Shown here piece by piece: positions 15,041 to 20,405 of a stretch of DNA of 20,405 nucleotides. Position 1 is the stretch's first letter. Each line of letters starts with the position of its first letter. The stretch comes from Pseudanabaena sp. UBA1465. Lineage in GTDB: Bacteria; Cyanobacteriota; Cyanobacteriia; Pseudanabaenales; Pseudanabaenaceae. A model generated the notes under the pieces. It was not told where the DNA came from. It saw only the letters and a program-made list of their open reading frames with translations, and searched no databases. A program made the translations under genes and the position numbers. Location of the stretch: NCBI GenBank assembly GCA_002325645.1, contig DCSN01000182.1, positions 1-20,405 on the forward strand, in the 5' to 3' direction.

Positions 15041-17365
15041 TTACAGAGTATGTCCCATGCGTTTAGGAATTGCCTCATTAAAGTTTTTGCTGAGTTGTGC
15101 GAGAGATAAAGCGATCGACGTTTTACCACTGACAGCGATCATCAAATTGCTAGCAGCCTCGCTCACCGTGCCGATATGTTGCCAATTATTTCCTAGCTGA
15201 CTGGTGAGATAGGTTTCCCATGCAGGGCGATCGCCATTTTTTACAGAAACGACAATGCGGCTTGCTCCTTCCCCAAATAGTAATTGAGAAAGATGTAAAT
15301 CTTTAGGTTGGGATAACTGAATCTGCGCCGTAAGTTTGCCAGAGATCGAAGATTCTGCTAAGGCAACAGCTAAACCGCCTTCTGAGCAATCATGGGCAGA
15401 TTTTACTAAGCCTTGGGCAATACCTTGACGGCAGGCAAATTGGACTTGGCGCTCCAATTCAAAATCAACGGGTTGGGGACGACCATTTACTTCGCCAATG
15501 ACTGAGGCGAGATATTCGGAACCTGCGAGACTAGCGCGATCGCTACCTAATAAATAAATTGCATCACCGACATTTTGCCAAGCCTGACCAACTACCTTCG
15601 TCACATCTTCGACTAATCCCACCATACCGATTACAGGTGTTGGATAGATTGGCTGAGCATTGCCTTCCGAGTCGATAGTTTCGTTATAGAGTGAGACATT
15701 GCCACCAGTAACGGGGGTAGATAACTCACGGCAAGCCTCAGCAATGCCGCGACAGGCTTCATGGAGCTGCCAATAACCGATCGCATTTTCAGGACTGCCA
15801 AAGTTCAAATTATCAGTAACAGAAATGGGATCAGAACCAACGCAAGAAAGATTTCTAGCGGCTTCAGCAACGGCTAGTTTTGCGCCTTCGTAAGGATCGA
15901 GATAGACATAACGGGCATTGCAATCAACGGTGGCAGCAACCCCTGCGAGAGCATCAATCTGGCATTGAGCAGCACTTAATTCGCCAGCACCAAACCCTTG
16001 ACTGCGTAATCGAATCACGGCAGCATCGGCTCCCCCTGGGAAGATGACGGTATTATTTTGCACTTGATGATCGTATTGGCGATAGATCCATGCTTTTGAG
16101 GCGATCGCAGGAGTATCAAGCAATGTCAATAGTGCATCGTTGGCAGTAATTGCAGGAAAAGCCGCGATCGCTGCTTTCTCATCCCATGCCCAAGCTTTTT
16201 TCGCATAGTCGGGCGTATCCGCTAACTGACGATGATAGATCGGTGTATTGTCAGCGAGGGCCGTCGCAGGGATTTCCGCCGCAATCTCTCCATGCCAGAG
16301 GATTCGGACAATCGGCTCCGCTAATACTTCACCAGCGACAACCGCGTGAAGTCCCCAACGTTCAAAAATCTCAATTAGTTCGGCTTCTCTTCCCTTATGG
16401 GCGACAAACAGCATTCGCTCTTGAGATTCCGACAATAAATATTCATAGGGAGTCATTCCTGATTCTCTAGCAGGAATTTTGTCGAGATCGAGCGATATGC
16501 CCACCCCGCCTTTCGCCGCCATTTCCGAAGTGGAACAGGTCAAACCTGCGGCTCCCATATCTTGGGCGGCCACGACAGCACCAGTTTTGAAGGCTTCTAA
16601 ACAGGCTTCTACTAAAGCTTTTTCTAAAAATGGATCGCCCACTTGTACTGCGGAACGACTCTGCTCAGACTTGTCGGAAATCTCGGTACTGGCAAAGCTC
16701 GCTCCCTTCATGCCATCGCGCCCAGTGGTGGAACCAACATAAACGACGGGATTTCCCACGCCTGAAGCGCCAGATTTGACAATTTCCTTGGTTTCCATAA
16801 TCCCGATCGCCATCGCATTCACAAGCGGATTACGGTTATAGGCTTGATCAAAATAAACCTCACCGCCAACGGTGGGAACGCCGATACAATTGCCATAACC
16901 CGCAATGCCGTTCACAATGCCATTAACGCGGCTGCGTACCCAAGGATCGGAAAGTTCACCAAATCGCAATGAGTTTAAAATGGCAACAGGACGCGCCCCC
17001 ATCGTGAAAATATCACGCAAAATGCCACCTACACCTGTCGCCGCGCCTTGATATGGCTCCACTGCCGAAGGACGGTTATGGCTTTCAATCTTGAAACTTA
17101 TGGCAATATTATCGGTAATTTTAACGACCCCCGCATTTTCCCCTGGTCCGACGAGGATGCGATCGCCTGTAGTCGGAAATTGCTTAAGTAACGGACGCGA
17201 ATTTTTGTAGCAGCAATGCTCTGACCACATCACCCCAAACATTCCCAATTCAGCTTTGTTGGGTTCACGACCGAGGCGATCGCAAATCATCTGATATTCA
17301 TCAAGGGTTAAACCTTCAGCTTTAATTTCGGCTGCGGAAAATTTGGGTGTGGTACTGGCGGTCAT
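15041..17365 (-). CDS. purL: Phosphoribosylformylglycinamidine synthase subunit II (small-type PurL)
   Basis: PurL converts FGAR, ATP and ammonia (delivered by PurQ with PurS) into FGAM, the fourth step of purine synthesis. The 774-residue length fits the small, multi-subunit form. Recognised blocks: GMFGVMWSEHCCYKNSRP at 41-58, GPGENAGVVKI, the nucleotide-site run EPYQGAATGVGGILRDIF with TMGARPVAILNSLRFG, DMGAAGLTCSTSEM, and in the second half NLNFGSPE, PVTGGNVSLYNE and HDCSEGGLAVALAE. One oddity: the block usually written SHNHPS reads SHNRPS here (CGT for CAT/CAC). ATG at 17365 is followed by plausible N-terminal sequence. PurQ and PurS are not in the window. The gene lies between the repeat patch and a probable IS fragment. 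Confidence 0.96.
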   Translation of the reverse strand: MTASTTPKFSAAEIKAEGLTLDEYQMICDRLGREPNKAELGMFGVMWSEHCCYKNSRPLLKQFPTTGDRILVGPGENAGVVKITDNIAISFKIESHNRPSAVEPYQGAATGVGGILRDIFTMGARPVAILNSLRFGELSDPWVRSRVNGIVNGIAGYGNCIGVPTVGGEVYFDQAYNRNPLVNAMAIGIMETKEIVKSGASGVGNPVVYVGSTTGRDGMKGASFASTEISDKSEQSRSAVQVGDPFLEKALVEACLEAFKTGAVVAAQDMGAAGLTCSTSEMAAKGGVGISLDLDKIPARESGMTPYEYLLSESQERMLFVAHKGREAELIEIFERWGLHAVVAGEVLAEPIVRILWHGEIAAEIPATALADNTPIYHRQLADTPDYAKKAWAWDEKAAIAAFPAITANDALLTLLDTPAIASKAWIYRQYDHQVQNNTVIFPGGADAAVIRLRSQGFGAGELSAAQCQIDALAGVAATVDCNARYVYLDPYEGAKLAVAEAARNLSCVGSDPISVTDNLNFGSPENAIGYWQLHEACRGIAEACRELSTPVTGGNVSLYNETIDSEGNAQPIYPTPVIGMVGLVEDVTKVVGQAWQNVGDAIYLLGSDRASLAGSEYLASVIGEVNGRPQPVDFELERQVQFACRQGIAQGLVKSAHDCSEGGLAVALAESSISGKLTAQIQLSQPKDLHLSQLLFGEGASRIVVSVKNGDRPAWETYLTSQLGNNWQHIGTVSEAASNLMIAVSGKTSIALSLAQLSKNFNEAIPKRMGHTL

Positions 17366-17426
17366 GGTTAATGTGCGACAAAATTTTGACTAAGGACTAC
17401 GATCTTATCGCATTGAACCCGCCTAA

Positions 17427-17510
17427 AATGATTTCATTCTTGATTACACCTATCAAGGGTATCGCCCAGAAGTAAAACAACAAGCGACCGAAATAGCCGT
17501 CAATTCGGTT
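17427..17510 (+). pseudogene. Fragment of an IS1-type InsA transposase gene (tentative)
   Basis: In the plus strand, the frame at 17427-17510 reads NDFILDYTYQGYRPEVKQQA then TEIAVNSV. This resembles the end of the zinc-finger part and the start of the helix-turn-helix in IS1-family InsA (pattern FxLDYxYxxxxPEVKQQxxxMAxNG). The rest of the element is absent. The frame runs on through NGLKAAAHYS into hisS antisense, so only the first part is meaningful. No terminal repeats were found. The match is from memory and short. Confidence 0.4.
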
Positions 17511-17548
17511 GCCCAAATCTTACTGAATGGATTAAAAGCCGCCGCCCA

Positions 17549-18814
17549 TTACAGCTTTTGTCTCAGTGCATCGAAACTATCACTGAGATCACTGATCGAG
17601 ATCGCTTCTTGTTCACCTGATTCTAGCCACTTAATTTGCACTTGTCCCGATTCAATTTCACTATCACCGATGACGATCGCCGCTTTGGCATTAGCATTAC
17701 TGGCGCGTTTAAATTGCTTGTCAAACTTCGCACCACTGACATCGAGTTCCACTGCAAATCCAGCTCTGCGGAAAGTTTGAGCAATGGATAGAGATTTTGC
17801 TTCTGCTTGTGCGCCTCTAGAAATGACATAGAAATCGATCACCGCTTGTTTTTGTTCGGCAAGCTGTTGCATCAATATGACTAGGCGCTCTAAGCCGATC
17901 GCCCAACCCACCGCAGGCACATCCGCGCCGCCGAGTTCGGCAATCAGGCGATCGTACCGTCCGCCGCCACAGACTGCTGACTGTGCGCCTAATAGATTAG
18001 ATTGAATCTCGAAAGCTGTGCGCGTGTAGTAGTCTAATCCGCGCACAAGTCGGGTATTAATTCGATAGGCAATATTTAGATCAGTTAATAGGTTTTGAAC
18101 CTGCTCAAAATGTTGCTGTGACTCTGGACTTAAATAATCGAGAATACTGGGGGCATCTTGGGAAATTTCTTGAGTACGTTTGTCTTTGCTATCGAGAATT
18201 CTGAGAGGATTGCGGGTGAGGCGATCGCGAGAATCAGCATCAATTTCTTCGCCAAAGGGAGTGAAATATTCCACAAGGGCTTCACGATAAGCAACCCGAT
18301 CTTCAGCACTGCCCACTGAGTTCAAATCAACCACAAGATCGGTTAAACCTAATGTTTGTAAAAAATCACTAGCGATCGCAATCACCTCGGCATCAGCACG
18401 AGGATCGGCACTACCTATCACCTCCACTCCTAACTGATGAAACTGGCGCTGGCGACCTGCTTGGGGGCGTTCATAGCGAAACATTGCGCCCATATACCAA
18501 AGGCGCTGCACACCGCCCTGAGCAAATAACTTGTTTTCGATATAGGATCGCGCCACTCCTGCCGTGCCTTCAGGTCGCAAAGTCAGAGAGCGATCGCCGC
18601 GATCGCTAAAGGTATACATTTCTTTACCAACAATATCAGTGGCTTCACCGATGCCCCGCGCAAATAGCTCAGTTGATTCAAAAATAGGTGTGCGAATTTC
18701 GGTATAGGCGGCTTGGGCAAGGATTTGACGTGCCGACGATTCTAACTGCTGCCAGTAATAAATTTCGGGAGCAAGAATGTCGCGTGTGCCGCGTGTGACC
18801 TGAAGTGAAGACAT
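17549..18814 (-). CDS. hisS: Histidyl-tRNA synthetase
   Basis: A class II aminoacyl-tRNA synthetase that charges tRNA-His. The 421-residue length is normal. It begins with the motif 1 region RGTRDILAPEIYYWQQLE; motif 2 is FRYERPQAGRQRQFHQLG. The HisRS-specific histidine-binding segment reads LVRGLDYYTRTAFE, and motif 3 is GGRYDRL followed by PAVGWAIGLERL. The C-terminal anticodon-binding domain (DFYVISRGAQAEAKSLSIAQ onward) is complete. The ATG at 18814 lies 17 bases before the conserved RGTRD codons, so the start is secure. Upstream, 18815-18968 is free of genes and should hold its promoter, next to transposase debris. Confidence 0.97.
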   Translation of the reverse strand: MSSLQVTRGTRDILAPEIYYWQQLESSARQILAQAAYTEIRTPIFESTELFARGIGEATDIVGKEMYTFSDRGDRSLTLRPEGTAGVARSYIENKLFAQGGVQRLWYMGAMFRYERPQAGRQRQFHQLGVEVIGSADPRADAEVIAIASDFLQTLGLTDLVVDLNSVGSAEDRVAYREALVEYFTPFGEEIDADSRDRLTRNPLRILDSKDKRTQEISQDAPSILDYLSPESQQHFEQVQNLLTDLNIAYRINTRLVRGLDYYTRTAFEIQSNLLGAQSAVCGGGRYDRLIAELGGADVPAVGWAIGLERLVILMQQLAEQKQAVIDFYVISRGAQAEAKSLSIAQTFRRAGFAVELDVSGAKFDKQFKRASNANAKAAIVIGDSEIESGQVQIKWLESGEQEAISISDLSDSFDALRQKL

Positions 18815-18968
18815 GGATACAAATAAAATCAGTGATGTTGATCCAGAATACAGAATTTTTGGACAGGAAAACTCAAATTTGATGAAGTTAACGATAGGGA
18901 AGAGGCTTAAGCCCCTTGTCGGTATTTCGGCATGGTGGGTATAGGTAATTATTGTGGGTGTGGGGAGA

Positions 18969-19705
18969 GGTCAGTACGGACAACCAGAATTTATCTCCCT
19001 CGTTGAGGGATATCCACATCCCCAGCAATTCCTTGTGCCCGTCCATATTCACGCCTAAGGCAAAGTACAACGATTTATTGATCACTCGACCATTGTCTCG
19101 AACTTTGATCGCTAGGCAATCCAGAAAGCCGATGGGATAAACGGCTTCAAGGGGTCGGTTTTGCCATTGCTTCACTTCATCAATCACCGCATAAGTGACA
19201 TTGGAGATAAGCGTTGGCGATACTTCGACGACCTACATTTTCTGCAACTGCGCTTGCATATCACTGAAGCTCATGCCTCTGGCATACAGGGAAATCATCT
19301 TCTCGTCTAGTCGAGACAATCGATTCTGCCCTTTCTTCACCAGTTGTGGTTCAAACTCTCCTTGGCGATCGCGCTGGATGTCGATTTCGGCTGCGCCGAA
19401 GTTGCCTTGGACTGTTTTCTGGCTGTAGCCATTGGACTGTTGCTTTGACCTTCTGGTCTACGTTCGTGCTTACCGTAGCCTAAATGGGTAGATAGTTCGG
19501 CTTCCAATGCTCTTTCCACTAAGGCGGCGGTTAGTTATTTGAGGATTCCTCCTTCTCCGAATAGGTCGGGTGGGGTTTTGCATTCTTGCAGCAGTTCATC
19601 GAGCAGTTCTTTGCGTATATTCATCGGTTTTACTGTTAATTATTGTGTGGTCTGATTATCTCTCTCTATAGATCTCAGACTTTACAAATTTCACTTTACA
19701 CCCTC
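18969..19705 (-). mobile_element. Decayed IS256-family insertion sequence, right end present, 3' part lost
   Basis: The transposase pseudogene runs from ATG 19624 to about 18969. The N-terminus MNIRKELLDELLQECK meets an in-frame TAA, then resumes LTAALVERALEAELSTHLGY. After EGQSNS the frame shifts, continuing GAAEIDIQRDRQGEFEPQLV and LDEKMISLYARGMSFSDMQAQ, meets another stop (TAG after LQKM) and proceeds with the catalytic region AVIDEVKQWQNRPLEAVYPI, GFLDCLAIKVRDNG, LGMWISLNEGDKFWLSVLT. Homology stops there, so the last third with the DDE glutamate is missing. Upstream, GGGTGTAAAG and what follows (minus strand, about 19676-19705) may be the terminal inverted repeat; no matching left end was found. 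The element is inactive. Confidence 0.8.
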
Positions 19706-19706
19706 T

Positions 19707-20138
19707 CGAAATCGCCGTAATCCAGAGCGTGTTGGTGGGGATTTGTTGTTTTCCACTAACATCAATCTTGATGCATCAGACATTCTTTGTTTCTATAAAT
19801 CTCACTTTCAGATTGAATTCATCTTTCGTGATGCGAAGCAGTTTACGGGGTTATCCGATTGCCAAGCCCGTGATTTGACCAAGCTTGATTTTGATTTCAA
19901 TGCTAGTTTGATGGCTTTAAATCTCGCAAAGCTTGATGCTTGGCAAACCTATCTTGCAAATCACCCAGACAAACCTTTTGTTTTTTCGATGGCGAGTTAC
20001 AAACGCTTAGCCTTCAATCGACATCTTCTTGACCGCTTTATTTCCCTGTTAGACTTAGACCTTACCTCGATTAAATCTCATCCTAATTTCCACAAGCTTT
20101 GCTCCTATGGCTCCATTTCTGCTCAACTTTGTCCGTAG
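19707..20138 (+). pseudogene. C-terminal fragment of an IS4/DDE-type transposase
   Basis: An open frame with no proper start runs from about 19707 (RNRRNPERVGGD) to TAG 20136-20138. It contains CFYKSHFQIEFIFRDAKQFT, followed by GLSDCQARDLTKLDFDFNAS and LMALNLAKLDAW. The spacing Y-x2-H-x3-E-x6-K matches the YREK signature of IS4-family DDE transposases, with His where Arg is usual; the Glu is the third catalytic acid. The first two catalytic Asp residues would be upstream and are missing. The frame begins exactly where the IS256 relic ends, so that element probably inserted into and separated this gene. Confidence 0.75.
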
Positions 20139-20405
20139 TATTGATTTAAGATCCCAACTTAAAAATCTTTCTATTCCTATGGTTCTTACGTAAGTCCTAA
20201 AGATATCGAAAGGCTATTTATTGTATTACTCCCTTCCCAGTGAATAATTAGGGGTAGTGCTTCAAAGTCGTTAGATCGAAAAATTGGATAAAAACTGCAA
20301 AAATGAGCCAGTTATTGATCCTACAGCAATTTGTTTTCAAACCCGCCACAAATTAAAATATAAAACCCGTTGCGGGGCTTCGCCCTGCGACCCTTCTTGT
20401 GGCGG
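20139..20405. other. Noncoding tail of the transposase remnant
   Basis: I see no credible coding frame here. It contains a 10-bp palindrome CTTACGTAAG at 20184-20193 within TTCTTACGTAAGTCCTA, a kind of sequence often seen at cyanobacterial IS ends, so the transposase element may end near 20195. The last 63 bases form the inverted repeat listed separately. Confidence 0.5.
20343..20405. repeat. Nested inverted repeat at the window edge
   Basis: CCGCCACAA at 20343-20351 is the perfect complement of TTGTGGCGG at 20397-20405. Inside, GTTGCGGGGC at 20369-20378 pairs with GCCCTGCGAC at 20382-20391 over 10 positions with two G-U pairs and a TTC loop. The outer stem may extend past the window. It looks like a dispersed REP-like or small mobile repeat; a terminator role is less likely because no U tract follows. 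Confidence 0.7.

Noticed and set aside
18904..18913. Palindrome GGCTTAAGCC beyond the IS256 remnant
   Set aside because: Possible IS terminal or terminator element, but no U tract and no match to the putative right end of the element.
1..20405. HIP1 octamers (GCGATCGC) as individual regulatory sites
   Set aside because: They occur dozens of times inside and outside genes, as is general in many cyanobacteria, so no single one was annotated except where it forms a hairpin.
1..20405. CRISPR array, tRNA or rRNA genes
   Set aside because: No regular short repeats with spacers and no cloverleaf or rRNA-like stretch were seen; the repeats present are few and irregularly spaced.

Overview
The window looks like chromosomal DNA of a cyanobacterium. 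The palindrome GCGATCGC (HIP1) recurs dozens of times, inside genes and between them. The gene content also fits: HypA/HypB with a HoxW-type hydrogenase protease, a eukaryote-type kinase with an N-terminal cysteine cluster, a B12-dependent ribonucleotide reductase carrying inteins, and many small toxin-antitoxin genes. The moderately AT-rich composition would suit a Pseudanabaena-like lineage, but I cannot fix the genus from this sequence alone.

Layout. 1-1668 (minus strand): a compact hydrogenase maturation operon, hoxW-like protease, hypA, then hypB, which runs off the left edge. 1669-2081: an AT-rich intergenic region with a tandem repeat and a long imperfect hairpin. 2082-4157 (plus): an EF-G paralogue with altered switch motifs. 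4210-4258: a perfect 22-bp bidirectional terminator shared with the convergent pcrA/uvrD-type helicase (4320-6698, minus). 6771-8201 (plus): a membrane-anchored Ser/Thr kinase. 8293-12885 (plus): class II ribonucleotide reductase NrdJ with two LAGLIDADG-type inteins, the second splitting the catalytic NPCGE motif. Precise splicing is therefore needed before this enzyme can make deoxynucleotides.

12.9-15.03 kb is an accessory patch. It holds mazEF, a short broken ORF, a brnT/antitoxin pair, and an antitoxin-like gene followed by only the C-terminal stub of a PIN toxin. The right part of the patch is bracketed by two 80-bp direct repeats (77/80 identical, exactly 1080 bp apart) with a third partial copy between them. 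The repeats carry the tail of the broken ORF, so the patch seems to have been built and eroded by repeat-associated rearrangement.

15.04-18.81 kb (minus): the housekeeping genes purL and hisS, with what looks like an IS1-type InsA coding fragment between them. 18.97-20.14 kb: a mobile-element graveyard, a 3'-truncated and frameshifted IS256-family transposase abutting the C-terminal part of an IS4/DDE transposase. The window ends in a strong inverted repeat.

I found no CRISPR array, tRNA or rRNA. The most notable features are the doubly intein-interrupted RNR, the EF-G paralogue lacking the catalytic switch-II histidine, and the repeat-bracketed toxin-antitoxin patch with its unidentified broken ORF. 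I do not see a clear, complete, wholly new multi-gene system.
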